Shown: in pieces, positions 6,942-15,935 of the stretch
How the letters are laid out: every line of letters begins with the position of its first letter
Position numbering within the stretch: position 1 is the first letter of the stretch
Assembly: GCF_009379765.1 (NCBI RefSeq)
Contig: NZ_WHTD01000064.1
Location: 1 to 41,403, forward strand
DNA length: 41,403 nucleotides
Origin: Actinophytocola sp.
Lineage (GTDB): Bacteria > Actinomycetota > Actinomycetes > Mycobacteriales > Pseudonocardiaceae
Direction: 5' to 3'
Position numbers and translations under genes: made by a program
The notes under the pieces: generated by a model
Databases searched by the model: none
Told to the model about the DNA's origin: nothing
What the model saw: the letters and a program-made list of their open reading frames with translations, nothing else

Positions 6942-7292
6942 CTACCGGAGCGGATGTTCCTCGACGAGAGGCTCGGGGGCCGACAGCCGCCACGCCTCGT
7001 AGAGCAGCTCGGTGAGCTCCTCGGCGTCGATCTTCGACAGGTACACGACGACCCAGCCGAAGCCGCCGGCCGTGAACTGCACCTCGAACACGTCGGGCCG
7101 CTCGGACACCAGCGCCATCTGCTCGGAGAGCGTCTGCTTCAGGCCGACCGTGCTGGTTCGCGGCCAGTAGTAGCCGAACCGCTTGCCACGCACGCTGAAG
7201 GACGTGTAGTCTCGCGCCTCCGCGCGCTCGACCTCCGCGAGCCCGTCCACCATCCGCAGGAACCGACCGCTTGGCACACCCACGCCGAGCAT
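6942..7292 (-). CDS. MmcQ/YjbR family protein (DUF419)
   Basis: 116 residues from ATG 7292 (a TTG at 7304 is possible). The YjbR-like fold is clear: RDYTSFSVRGKRFGYYW, then VGLKQTLSEQMALVSERPDV, then FGWVVVYLSKIDAEELTELL and a closing helix YEAWRLSAP. The family resembles a double-wing DNA-binding fold, but no specific target or reaction is established. Length is usual for the family. It is separated from the galactanase remnant by three bases and points away from the next gene at 7370, with a 77-bp divergent gap. Confidence 0.85.
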   Translation of the reverse strand: MLGVGVPSGRFLRMVDGLAEVERAEARDYTSFSVRGKRFGYYWPRTSTVGLKQTLSEQMALVSERPDVFEVQFTAGGFGWVVVYLSKIDAEELTELLYEAWRLSAPEPLVEEHPLR

Positions 7293-7369
7293 TCTCGCGC
7301 ACAACGCCGCGTGGCTCGCGACGCCGCGATATTCTCTGCCGGAAGCATGGAGTCACTGGGGGGCGGTTC

Positions 7370-8206
7370 GTGGCCGAGGACGTGCCGAAGCCGGCGCGGC
7401 GTGGATGGCGCAAGGCCGCCGTGGCGTTCGTGGTGTTCGTCCTGATCAGCTTGGGCGTCGGGCCGCGCGTCGTGGACTACTTCTTCGACGACGCGCTGGA
7501 CAGCATCGCCGATCAGCTGGGTTCCGTGGAGATCGAGACCGGGCGGCTTGCCGCCGGCTCGGATCCGCTGGTCGGCCAGTCGTGGGCGTTCGCCGAACCG
7601 GCGGCCATCGGGCCGGCACCGGTACAGGGCACCGCGGTCACCACGGCCGTGCGGGATCGAGGGGTGCCGGTTGTCGGGACGACCACACAGTTCATCGTTC
7701 GTTCCAACCGGGCCAACGGCCTCATCATCACCGACATGCGGGCCCGGGTCATCGAGCGCGGGAAACCGTTCGGCGGCACTCTGGTGCTGCCCGCGCCCAC
7801 CGGTGGCCCGACGGAGGAGCCGATAGTCATGGCGCGGTTCACCGTCGGTGGTGCGGACCCACGCGCCTACGACGGTCGCGAGCCGACGCGGCTGCTCTTC
7901 GCCGATGCCAAACTTCGCCTCGACAGGGATCAGGTGATGATCCTTCAGGTGACCGGGGTGGCCGACGGCTGCTACTGCGAATGGGTCGTCGATATCGAGG
8001 TGGCGGTCGGCACCGACGTACGCACCATCACGGTGCCTGATGTGGACAGTCCACTTCGGCTGACCGCCGCGGTCCCGCGCTATCACAGCGTCTACTTGCG
8101 ATCGTCTGGGACCAACGGCAGCGAGTGGCAGGTGACCGCGGTGGACCCGGTGTCCGCCTGTCGTGGTGACTGCGTCGCCAACCCGCCGCCGTGGTCGTCG
8201 CCGTAG
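7370..8206 (+). CDS. membrane-anchored extracytoplasmic protein coupled to a fused permease
   Basis: 278 residues from GTG 7370, with a GGGGGG purine run about seven bases upstream. A basic start (KPARRGWRK) precedes one membrane helix (AAVAFVVFVLISLGVGPRVV, about residues 16 to 36). The remaining 240 residues look like an extracellular beta-rich domain; CYCEW and SACRGDC contribute four Cys that could form disulphides. No family is recognised. The 3' end overlaps the permease gene by 16 bases, so translation is coupled and the two products probably work as one membrane unit. A role as a substrate receptor or accessory subunit is an inference from position only. Confidence 0.7.
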   Translation: MAEDVPKPARRGWRKAAVAFVVFVLISLGVGPRVVDYFFDDALDSIADQLGSVEIETGRLAAGSDPLVGQSWAFAEPAAIGPAPVQGTAVTTAVRDRGVPVVGTTTQFIVRSNRANGLIITDMRARVIERGKPFGGTLVLPAPTGGPTEEPIVMARFTVGGADPRAYDGREPTRLLFADAKLRLDRDQVMILQVTGVADGCYCEWVVDIEVAVGTDVRTITVPDVDSPLRLTAAVPRYHSVYLRSSGTNGSEWQVTAVDPVSACRGDCVANPPPWSSP

Positions 8207-9831
8207 CCGCGCCGGGACGGCGAGCCGCCTGGCTGGTCGCGCTCACGATCGCGACCACGGTCGCCGTGCATGTGATGGATCCGGGCGAGCACGACCGCTC
8301 GTGGTTCGAGCGGTACGTGTCCTGGATCGGCGGACTGGTCCGGCTGAACATCTCGCGCGGCCCGAACCAGTCCTCCGCGGATCAGATGTTCACGGCGCTT
8401 CGGGTGCCGCTCGCGGTGGTCGAGACACTGCTCGCCTCGGTCAGCGCGCTGGCCCTGGCGACGTCTCTCGCCGTGATCGGGCTGGCCCTGGGCCGTCGGT
8501 CTCGGCGGTCTCGGTCATCGGTCGCGGTCGTGGCACCGATCGCGTCGCTTCTCGGGTGGATCACCGTGCCGCTCGCGCTGGCGGCGGCATCCCTCGGCAC
8601 GGACGTGCTGCCGACCGTGGTCGAGGTGCCGACTCCGTGGGACATACAGATGTCCTCCCCGTTCGGGGTCGCGGGGTCCTGGGCCCACCAGATGGTGTTC
8701 CCGCTCGTGGTGGTGGGCCTGGCCATGCTGCCGGCGGTGTGGCACGGCGTCGGCAGGTTGCCCGATGCCATGCCGGGTGAGCCGACCAGCAGCGCTCTCC
8801 GCGCGGTGGCCCGACCACTGGTCCGGCTGTACCCGACGTGTGTCGCCGCCATGCTCGTCGTCGAGGTGGCCCGGAGCTCGTTCGGCGCCAACCAGGTGCT
8901 GTTCGACCGCACCGTGCGCCTGTGGTTCGACGAACGCGCGTCCAACGTGGCCACCGGCGTGCTGATGATCGGCGTCGGACTCGCGTTGCTGATGTGGGGT
9001 CTGGAGTCGCTGGCGCGGGACGGTCGACCGTCCACACCGGAGCCACCGGCCGAGCCCCAGCCGGACCGAACCGACCTGCCCCGGCGCCGGCTGCGATCCG
9101 ATCGCGGCGCCCGAGCGGGCGGGTGGTTGCTTGCCGCGCTGACGCTGGCGGTGTGCTACGTCAGCTTGTGGTTCGAGGCGGGACCGAACGACGTCGTCAG
9201 CAGCGACGCACCCGCGCCGCCATCGGGCGATCACTGGCTGGGCGTGGACTCGCGCGGTCGGGACGAGCTGGTCCACCTGGCCGCCGCGACGCTCGGCTCG
9301 GCTCTGGTGTCGGTGTTGGCGGCGACGGCCGTGACGGTTGTCGGGGTGAGTTGGACGGCGGCAACCGGTCGGTTGCCCGAGCGGATGCGCCGCGGTGCGC
9401 GCGCAGCCGCGGATCTCGTCGCGGTTCCTGCCGTCGCGTGGCTCATCCTCGCGTTCGATCGGAGTCCGGCCACCATCGGGAGACTCGGCCTCACGCTCGT
9501 CATCGGCGCGCTGCTCGTGCCGATCGCGGTCCGGACACTGGCCGGCCGTGCGTGGTCCGACCACCGGGCAACCGCCGCGACCTGGCTCGGTACCGCCACG
9601 GCCGCCGTCGCCGCCGAATCCTTGGTCACGCTGCTCCTGGTCCAGCTGGACGAACACGCGCCGACCCTCGGCTCCCTCCCCGCGCTCGCCGCACGCGAGG
9701 TCGGCTTCATGCCGTCACCCGACCTGGCGGCCACCACGTTGCCGTGGCTCTGGTACCCGCCGGCGATCGCGACCGGGGCTCTCGTCCTGGGTGTCGCCTT
9801 GCTGGCCGTGCGCGTTCGACGACCTGACTGA
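8191..9831 (+). CDS. ABC-transporter-like permease, fused DppB-DppC type
   Basis: 546 residues from GTG 8191. The N-half has the layout of a DppB subunit: an early helix, an extracellular stretch with FERYVSWIGGLVRLNISRGP, and further helices (VETLLASVSALALATSLAVI and following). The C-half starts near residue 305 with a helix (WLLAALTLAVCYVSLWF), then GDHWLGVDSRGRDELVHL, the hallmark 'H.LGTD..GRD.LSR' block of DppC subunits, and several more helices. Peptide/nickel permeases are normally two proteins; here both halves are in one chain. The cytoplasmic EAA loop that contacts the ATPase is not obvious in either half. No ATPase or binding protein lies nearby. It may be a degenerate or repurposed transporter. 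Confidence 0.75.
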   Translation: MVVAVAAPGRRAAWLVALTIATTVAVHVMDPGEHDRSWFERYVSWIGGLVRLNISRGPNQSSADQMFTALRVPLAVVETLLASVSALALATSLAVIGLALGRRSRRSRSSVAVVAPIASLLGWITVPLALAAASLGTDVLPTVVEVPTPWDIQMSSPFGVAGSWAHQMVFPLVVVGLAMLPAVWHGVGRLPDAMPGEPTSSALRAVARPLVRLYPTCVAAMLVVEVARSSFGANQVLFDRTVRLWFDERASNVATGVLMIGVGLALLMWGLESLARDGRPSTPEPPAEPQPDRTDLPRRRLRSDRGARAGGWLLAALTLAVCYVSLWFEAGPNDVVSSDAPAPPSGDHWLGVDSRGRDELVHLAAATLGSALVSVLAATAVTVVGVSWTAATGRLPERMRRGARAAADLVAVPAVAWLILAFDRSPATIGRLGLTLVIGALLVPIAVRTLAGRAWSDHRATAATWLGTATAAVAAESLVTLLLVQLDEHAPTLGSLPALAAREVGFMPSPDLAATTLPWLWYPPAIATGALVLGVALLAVRVRRPD

Positions 9832-9868
9832 CGTCGCCGCGGGGTCCCGGCTCGCGACTGGTTCGAAG

Positions 9869-9904
9869 CGGTGGGCGGGTGTGCCTCGGCACACCCGCCC
9901 ACCG
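9869..9904. terminator. bidirectional terminator hairpin
   Basis: A perfect inverted repeat (arms CGGTGGGCGGGTGTGCC and its complement around TC) lies between two convergent genes, 37 bases after the permease stop and 12 bases after the protease stop. It is G/C-rich with no long T run, as is common in actinomycetes. Confidence 0.8.
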
Positions 9905-9916
9905 TCTATTCGGTGG

Positions 9917-12900
9917 TCACTCGACCGGCTTGAGCCCGTAGGCCCGGATGATCGTCTGGTCGATCGAGTTGCCCGCGGTGTCGGTCGCGGCGACCCGCAG
10001 CGAGACCGCGCCGCTCGTGCTGGCCAGCCTCGGGTGCTTCACCGTCGCGCCGAACGACCCGGCGCCCTGCGCGGTCAGGTCGACCTTCTTCCAGGTGGCG
10101 CCGTCGTTGAACGACACCCATGCCTTGACGGTCCGGATGGCCGGCCCGTCCACGCCGGGCACGTGTCCGGCGTTCACGGTGAAGCCGAACGTGGACCGCT
10201 CCGGGGCCTGGTTGTACGTGTCCAGGTCCAGGTCGTAGCCCACCTGCGGCAAGGCCGGGTGTTCCTCGCCCCGGCGCGAGGCGAAGGTCCACGTGGTGTT
10301 GGTCTCCGTGGAGTACCGCGACCACGCGTTGTCCCGCTTGCCGTTGAACACCAGCCGGTAGGTGGCCGGTTCGGCGAGCACCGGGAAGGTGCCGATCGGG
10401 GCGGCGGTCGTCTGCGCCAGCAACGTGCTGCCGCTGTAGAGCTTGGTGCTCAGCACGTCGCCCGCCGCGGCCCAGCCGTGGTGCCCGCCCGCGTCCGAGA
10501 ACGGCAGGATGGCCAGTTCGAGCTCGTCGTCCGTGCGGGTCGCCCGGGTGTCGAGCAGCGCGGTCGCCCCTGGCCGGGACACCCGGCCGAACCAGTCCTC
10601 GGACAGCGTGGTCTTCGGCTGGTACCTGGTGTACCCGCTGTGGAACTCGCCGTCGAACGGGTAGTTCGACCAGGCGATGTGCCACCAGTCGGTGTCGTTG
10701 GCCGACACGTAGTACGTGCGGGTGAGCGGCCGGGGGATCTCCCTGGCGAACCCGACCGAGAACGTCGGCCACGGCCGGGAGATGTGCCGCACGTCGGTGC
10801 CGACCACGCTGGTGTCGGCCCGGTACCTGGTGGCGATCTCCGCGGTGTTGCGCCGGTTGATGTCGTAGGTCAGCGACGCCGGCACCCGCTGGGCCTCGGG
10901 CAGCAGCAGGTCGTAGAAGTACGGGCTGACCGACGTGCCCGACACCTGCATGGTCACCGGTCCCTGCTTGAGCAGGTCGACCAGCATCAGCCCGGGATCC
11001 TGGTCGAGGGTGAACGCCCGGATCGACACCTCGCCGGGCTGGCCGGCGCCGGCCAGCAGCAGGCCGGGCGCGTTGTTGAAGACGACCGCGGCGAAGGCAC
11101 CGGCCGCCGTCGCGTTGGCGACCTTCTCGGCGAAGGTGGTCTCACCGCGGGAGATCAGCGCGATCTTGCCGCGCACGTCCCGGCCGGTGTAGTCCTCGGG
11201 CTTGCCCAGACCGACGTAGACCACCGGCAGCTTGTGCACCCCGTCGACCGGCCGCGCGTAGGACATCGGCTGCGGGTCGAGCGGGATCTTCTGCGGCTTG
11301 GTCACCTGGGCCAGCAACGGCGGGGCGACGAGGTCCCACCGGCTGTAGAACTCGAAGTAGCCCTTGGTCACCGTCTCGGTCGGGGTGGCGTAGCCACGGC
11401 TGATCGGCGGGCTGAGGGTGAACGAGCTGTGGAAGTTCTTCTCGTCGAGATCTCGGTGATAGGACAGGGTGAACGTGGCCGGCGCGGTCGCCTTCTTCGT
11501 GTTGAGCACGAGCCGGTTCGCCGTTCTGGCGTCCAGCGTGATGCTGGTGTCGCCGGAGATCTCCAGCTGCGGCTCGGCGACCGTCGCCACCTCGAGGGCG
11601 TACACGTTCGCCGCGTCCGCCGTGGCGAGGTAGCCGGCCAGGTTGTAGGTACCCGGGCGCACCCGGAAGGTCACCGTGGAGCTGGTCTGCGAGTAGTACT
11701 TGGCCTCGAACGACCCGGTGGCCAGGCTCCACAGCTCGGCCCAGCTGATCACCGCGGCCGGCCGGCCGTCGCGGGCGATGCCGGACACGGTCAGGTTGTA
11801 CATCTCCGGCTCGACGTAGGCGCCGACCGAGGTGTGCACGACAGTGTCATCCCCGCCGGTCGCCACCAGGTAGCCGCCGTACAGGTCGAGCGACCCCGCG
11901 CTCGGGTCGACGGTGACCGTGACGTCGGCGGTGCCACCGGCCGGAACGGTCACGCTCGACGCGCTGACCGTGAACATGCCCTCCGGCGCCGGGCCACTCT
12001 CCTTTCCGGACAGTCGCAGCGACAGGTCGAGGGTCAGCTCGGCGTCGGTGTCGTTGCTGTAGGTCACGGTCTTGGTGACCGGCTCCTGGCCGGTGTGCGG
12101 GTAGGTGAAGTAGCCCAGGTTCAGCGTGCCGGGGCTGGCGTAGACCTCCTGGGTGTACCCACGGGCCACGTCCAGCCGGCCGCCGCCCTGCTGGTGGACG
12201 GTCTGCCCGGCCTGCGTCTCGGACGTGGCGATCAGGGTGTCCTTGATCTGCTCGCCGCCGTAGTCCGGGAACCGCTGCGCCAGGATCGCCGCCGCGCCCG
12301 CCACGTGCGGCGTCGCCATCGACGTGCCGGACAGCTGCTGGTAGTTGCCGTCCACGATCGGGCCGAGCGTGGTGCCTTCGGCCCTGGCGGCGACGATGTC
12401 CACGCCGGGCGCGGTGATGTCGGGCTTGATGCCGTAGTCGCCGAGGCGCGGACCGCGGCTGGAGAACCCGGCCAGGGCGTCCTGCTTGTCGACCGCGCCG
12501 ACGGTCAGCGCCGCGTCGGCCCACCCGGGACTCGCGATGGTCGACTCGCCGTTGCCCAGGTTGCCGGCCGCGACCACGACCAGCATGTCGCTGGACGCGC
12601 TGATCGCGTCCACCGCCTGCACCAGCGGGTCGTTGCCGTCGGAGGGCGCGTTGGTGCCCAGGCTCATGTTGGCCACGTCCGCACCCTGCGCGGCGGCCCA
12701 TTCCAGGCCTTCGATGATCCCGGCGAACTCACCGGAGCCGCCGCTGTTGAGCACCTTGGCGTTGATCAGGTTCGCGCCGGGCGCCACGCCCTTGCGTCCG
12801 GCGGGGGAGCCCTCGCCGGTGCCGGCCACGATCGAGGCGACGTGGGTGCCGTGCCCGTAGTGGTCGAGGGTGTCGGTGTCGGTGGAGAAGTTGGCCTCGG

Positions 12901-13693
12901 CGACCACCTTGCCGTCGTCCAGGTCGGGGTGGGTGGTGTCGATGCCGGTGTCCAGGACGGCCACCTTCACGCCGGTGCCGTCGTAGCCGGCCTCCCACGC
13001 CTGCGGCGCGCCCACCTGGGGCACACTGTCGGTCAGGGTCACCTGCACGCTGCGGTTCAGCCAGATCTTGCGGACGTCGGCCGCGGCGGCCGTGGTGCCT
13101 TCGCCGGTGCCGGCCAGCGAGGTCCAGAACGTGCTCGCCTTGCCCTTGTCCTCCCGGACGGACTTGGCGTTGATGCTCTCCAGGGTCAGCCCGGCCGAGG
13201 TGCCCGGCGGCACCGCGGTGGCGGCGGCCCTGGCCCGGCTCGGTGCGTACTGGACGATCAGCGGGATGTTCTCGGCGCCGGCGTCGTCGTGCCCACCGGC
13301 GACCAGCGCGCTGACGTTGAACAGCTCCTCGTCGAGCTTGCCGGCGGCGATCAGCGCCATCGCGTCGCTGGGCACCACGTAGAGCGAGTCGCCGATCTTG
13401 CGGGTGGCGTAGCTGACGTTCGACCGGTGCTCGGCCGGTCGCACCGTGGCCGTGGCGTCGCCGTCGGACATGAGCCGCAGGTCGACCACGTCGCTGGTCA
13501 CCAGGGTGACGGTGTGCTGGGAGACCACGGTCGGCGCCGGGGCGACCTGCCGGCCGCCGGGCTGCGCGGCCGCCGCCGGCGCGATCGTGAGCGCCTGGGT
13601 CGACACCAGGGCCAGCGCCACGACCGCGGCTGAGGTGGCCGATCTGACGGTTCTTCGTGCCCGGGGCCGGACCAATGTGGACCGTCTGGTCAT
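9917..13693 (-). CDS. large secreted S8 family serine peptidase (subtilisin-like)
   Basis: 1258 residues from ATG 13693 with a GGAGGAG ribosome site. A signal peptide (RRTVRSATSAAVVALALVST to AAAA, residues 12 to 43) is followed by a propeptide-like region to about 230. The catalytic triad is complete: D248 in VAVLDTGID, H281 in HGTHVAS and S458 in GTSMATPHVAGA, with the oxyanion N378 in VVVAAGN. After the catalytic domain come Ig-like beta regions, and a stretch RGKIALISRGETTFAEKVAN that resembles a protease-associated (PA) domain, about residues 850 to 900. The enzyme should be exported and degrade protein outside the cell. Two regulators are transcribed divergently from its promoter region (13694..13888), so they are plausible controllers. 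Confidence 0.95.
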   Translation of the reverse strand: MTRRSTLVRPRARRTVRSATSAAVVALALVSTQALTIAPAAAAQPGGRQVAPAPTVVSQHTVTLVTSDVVDLRLMSDGDATATVRPAEHRSNVSYATRKIGDSLYVVPSDAMALIAAGKLDEELFNVSALVAGGHDDAGAENIPLIVQYAPSRARAAATAVPPGTSAGLTLESINAKSVREDKGKASTFWTSLAGTGEGTTAAAADVRKIWLNRSVQVTLTDSVPQVGAPQAWEAGYDGTGVKVAVLDTGIDTTHPDLDDGKVVAEANFSTDTDTLDHYGHGTHVASIVAGTGEGSPAGRKGVAPGANLINAKVLNSGGSGEFAGIIEGLEWAAAQGADVANMSLGTNAPSDGNDPLVQAVDAISASSDMLVVVAAGNLGNGESTIASPGWADAALTVGAVDKQDALAGFSSRGPRLGDYGIKPDITAPGVDIVAARAEGTTLGPIVDGNYQQLSGTSMATPHVAGAAAILAQRFPDYGGEQIKDTLIATSETQAGQTVHQQGGGRLDVARGYTQEVYASPGTLNLGYFTYPHTGQEPVTKTVTYSNDTDAELTLDLSLRLSGKESGPAPEGMFTVSASSVTVPAGGTADVTVTVDPSAGSLDLYGGYLVATGGDDTVVHTSVGAYVEPEMYNLTVSGIARDGRPAAVISWAELWSLATGSFEAKYYSQTSSTVTFRVRPGTYNLAGYLATADAANVYALEVATVAEPQLEISGDTSITLDARTANRLVLNTKKATAPATFTLSYHRDLDEKNFHSSFTLSPPISRGYATPTETVTKGYFEFYSRWDLVAPPLLAQVTKPQKIPLDPQPMSYARPVDGVHKLPVVYVGLGKPEDYTGRDVRGKIALISRGETTFAEKVANATAAGAFAAVVFNNAPGLLLAGAGQPGEVSIRAFTLDQDPGLMLVDLLKQGPVTMQVSGTSVSPYFYDLLLPEAQRVPASLTYDINRRNTAEIATRYRADTSVVGTDVRHISRPWPTFSVGFAREIPRPLTRTYYVSANDTDWWHIAWSNYPFDGEFHSGYTRYQPKTTLSEDWFGRVSRPGATALLDTRATRTDDELELAILPFSDAGGHHGWAAAGDVLSTKLYSGSTLLAQTTAAPIGTFPVLAEPATYRLVFNGKRDNAWSRYSTETNTTWTFASRRGEEHPALPQVGYDLDLDTYNQAPERSTFGFTVNAGHVPGVDGPAIRTVKAWVSFNDGATWKKVDLTAQGAGSFGATVKHPRLASTSGAVSLRVAATDTAGNSIDQTIIRAYGLKPVE

Positions 13694-13888
13694 CTGCTCC
13701 TCCTTGGCTGGGACAGGGTTGCCAAAAGGGGCCGGCAGCGCGTCGATGCGCGCCGGAACCGGCGAAATGGGAGAGGGATGGTGGCGAATCGACCTTGACA
13801 CGACCGCGGCGCATTCCGGAAGGCGTCACGGCGTCCTATTCACGACAGTGACGTGAAACGGCCGGGCCGGGCGTGCGATCATCGGTCC

Positions 13889-14899
13889 GTGCTGGGCGTA
13901 CTCGGACTGTCCCAGTCCGAACAGGACCTCTACGAGCAGATGGTCGGGTCGGCCCCGCTGACCGTGGCCGAACTGGACGGTCGGGTGGCCGCGGGCGGCT
14001 GTGCCGGTCCCGCCGCCGCGCTGCTGGCCCGGCTGCAGGAGCTCGGCCTCGTGTCGACGGAGGACGGCGATCCGCCACGCTGGTCGGCGATCCCGCCGAA
14101 CACGGCGCTGCAGGTGCTGGTGAGCGACCGCGGCCGGGCGCTGGCCGAAGCCCGCCGCTACGTCGCGGAGCTGGTGAGCCGGTTCAGCCGAACGGGGGCG
14201 GACCGGGACCTGCCGGCCATGGTCGAGGTGGTCTACGGGCGGGAGGAGATCATCCGCCGGTTCGGCGAGCTGCAGCGCGGCGCCCGGCGCCAGTTCCGAG
14301 CCTGCGACGCGCCGCCGTACCCGGCCAACGACGCCGCCCAGCTGAACACCATGGAGGTGGACCAGCTCCACGCGGGGCTGCGGTTCCGGATCCTCTACGA
14401 CCGCACCGCGCTGGACATCCCCGGCCGGCTGGCCGACCTGGAGGCGGGCATCGCGGCCGGGGAGCAGGCGCGGGTGGCCGACATCCCGCTGAAGATGACC
14501 CTGTTCGACGACTCGGCCGCGATCCTGCCGCTGCGCCAGCCGCCGGACATGGAGTCGCGCCTGGTCGTCTACAACCCGATGCTGCTGGACGCTCTCGCGG
14601 CGCTGTTCGAGATGTACTGGGACCAGGCGCTGCCGCTGCACGTCCGCCAGGGCCGGGCCGAGCTGTCCGACGCGGACGACGAGCCGTCCCCGCGCGAGCG
14701 GCACCTGCTGGTCCTGCTGGTCGCCGGCCTCACCGACCAGGAGATCGCCGCGCAGCTGGGGATCAGCGACCGGACCGTGCGCAGCCGCGTGCGCGCGATG
14801 ATGGACAAGCTCGACGCCACCACCCGCTTCCAGGCCGGCTACCAGGCGGTCCTGCGCGGCTGGCTGACCACGGAAAGTCCGACCGATGCAGCCGGATAG
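13889..14899 (+). CDS. transcriptional regulator, TrmB-like N-terminus with LuxR-type C-terminal HTH (copy 1)
   Basis: 336 residues from GTG 13889; an earlier in-frame GTG at 13853 is possible. The N-terminal winged-helix segment (VLGLSQSEQDLYEQMVGSAP to LARLQELGLVSTEDG) is like TrmB-type HTHs. A middle alpha/beta domain with VVYGREEIIRRFGELQRGAR and LRFRILYDRTALD follows. The end is a GerE/LuxR HTH (ERHLLVLLVAGLTDQEIAAQ then LGISDRTVRSRVRAMMDKL). This architecture is common in streptomycetes and relatives. The ligand is unknown. It is divergent to the S8 protease, and its last 14 bases overlap the start of a paralogue. Confidence 0.9.
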   Translation: MLGVLGLSQSEQDLYEQMVGSAPLTVAELDGRVAAGGCAGPAAALLARLQELGLVSTEDGDPPRWSAIPPNTALQVLVSDRGRALAEARRYVAELVSRFSRTGADRDLPAMVEVVYGREEIIRRFGELQRGARRQFRACDAPPYPANDAAQLNTMEVDQLHAGLRFRILYDRTALDIPGRLADLEAGIAAGEQARVADIPLKMTLFDDSAAILPLRQPPDMESRLVVYNPMLLDALAALFEMYWDQALPLHVRQGRAELSDADDEPSPRERHLLVLLVAGLTDQEIAAQLGISDRTVRSRVRAMMDKLDATTRFQAGYQAVLRGWLTTESPTDAAG

Positions 14900-15926
14900 C
14901 CCGACCGGTGCCCCGAGTGGCGCGCCGATGATCGGCATGAGCGAGGTCGAGCAGGCCGCCTACGAGCTCTTGGTGGACACCTCGCCGGCCACCTACGCCG
15001 ACCTGGTCCCGCGATGGCGGCGACCGGAGCCGTTGGCCACCGTGCTGGCCCGGCTGGCGGAGCGCTCGCTGGTGAGCACCATGCCCGGCGTCCCGACCCG
15101 GTTCCGCGCCCAGGCGCCGAGGGTCGCCTTCGACGGCCTGCTGGCCGAGTTCGAGGAGGCCCTGGAACGTGCGCGCCATCATGTGAGCGTGCTGGACGCC
15201 GCCTACCAGGCTTGCCCCGCCGCCCCCGAGACCACCAGCGTGGTCGAGCTGGTCACCGGTCAACGCGTGGTCCGCCAACGGTTGCTCCAGATCCAGCACG
15301 GCGCCCGCGAGCGCATCGACTGCCTGGCCAAGCCGCCGTACTTCTTCGGTGTCGCCGGCACCGACCACGACCCGTTGCGGCGCGGCCTGTCCTACCGCAC
15401 GGTCTACGACCACGCCGCCATCGAGCACCCCGGCGCGCTGGCCACCGTGGAGCACCTGATCGAGGCCGGCCAGCTGGCCAGGGTTCTCCCGGACCTGCCG
15501 GTGAGCCTCTACATCGCCGACGCCCGCTTGGCCGTGCTGCCCCTGCAACGCGACCCCACCGCCCCCGACGCGGTCATCGTCGTACACCCCTCCGCGTTGC
15601 TGGACGCCATGATCACCTTGTTCGACGGCCTGTGGCGGCGCGCCCTGCCCCTGCATCCCACCGCCCACAGCAAGGCCGCCCCGGCCGCCGCCGACCCGCG
15701 GCGCCTGATCACCCTCCTGCTGTCCGGCCTGACCGACGAGGCCATCGCCCACCAGCTGGGCCTGTCCCACCGCACCGTCCAACGCCGCGTGGCGACCCTG
15801 ATGGCCGAGCTCGGCGCGCACACGAGGTTCCAGGCGGGAATGCGTGCCGCCCTGTCCAACCAGGCACAGTCCAACCAGGCACAGTCCAACCAAGCACAGT
15901 CCACACAGGGCAGGACCACTGCCTGA
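14886..15926 (+). CDS. transcriptional regulator, TrmB-like N-terminus with LuxR-type C-terminal HTH (copy 2)
   Basis: 346 residues from ATG 14886. It has the same layout as the preceding gene: an N-terminal wing (MSEVEQAAYELLVDTSPATY), a middle domain with VELVTGQRVVRQRLLQIQHG and SYRTVYDHAAIEHPG, and a LuxR HTH (LITLLLSGLTDEAIAHQLGL, SHRTVQRRVATLMAELGAHT). The two are clear paralogues, likely from a tandem duplication, and are translated as an overlapping pair. The C-terminus ends in a three-fold SNQAQ repeat encoded by a 15-bp tandem repeat, which copy 1 lacks. It probably acts with copy 1 on the same promoters; heteromers are possible. Confidence 0.9.
   Translation: MQPDSPTGAPSGAPMIGMSEVEQAAYELLVDTSPATYADLVPRWRRPEPLATVLARLAERSLVSTMPGVPTRFRAQAPRVAFDGLLAEFEEALERARHHVSVLDAAYQACPAAPETTSVVELVTGQRVVRQRLLQIQHGARERIDCLAKPPYFFGVAGTDHDPLRRGLSYRTVYDHAAIEHPGALATVEHLIEAGQLARVLPDLPVSLYIADARLAVLPLQRDPTAPDAVIVVHPSALLDAMITLFDGLWRRALPLHPTAHSKAAPAAADPRRLITLLLSGLTDEAIAHQLGLSHRTVQRRVATLMAELGAHTRFQAGMRAALSNQAQSNQAQSNQAQSTQGRTTA
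15855..15899 (+). repeat. 15-bp tandem repeat, three copies, inside the second regulator
   Basis: TCCAACCAGGCACAG three times (third copy with one A change), each encoding SNQAQ, followed by a degenerate partial fourth copy. It keeps the frame, so copy-number change would alter only the C-terminal tail. Confidence 0.9.
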
Positions 15927-15935
15927 CCGTTCGGC

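Noticed and set aside
9395..13633. A 1412-codon open frame on the plus strand opposite the subtilase gene
   Set aside because: It is Arg/Gly/Val-rich, has no family motif, and is antisense to a protein with a complete catalytic triad. Long antisense frames are normal at this GC content.
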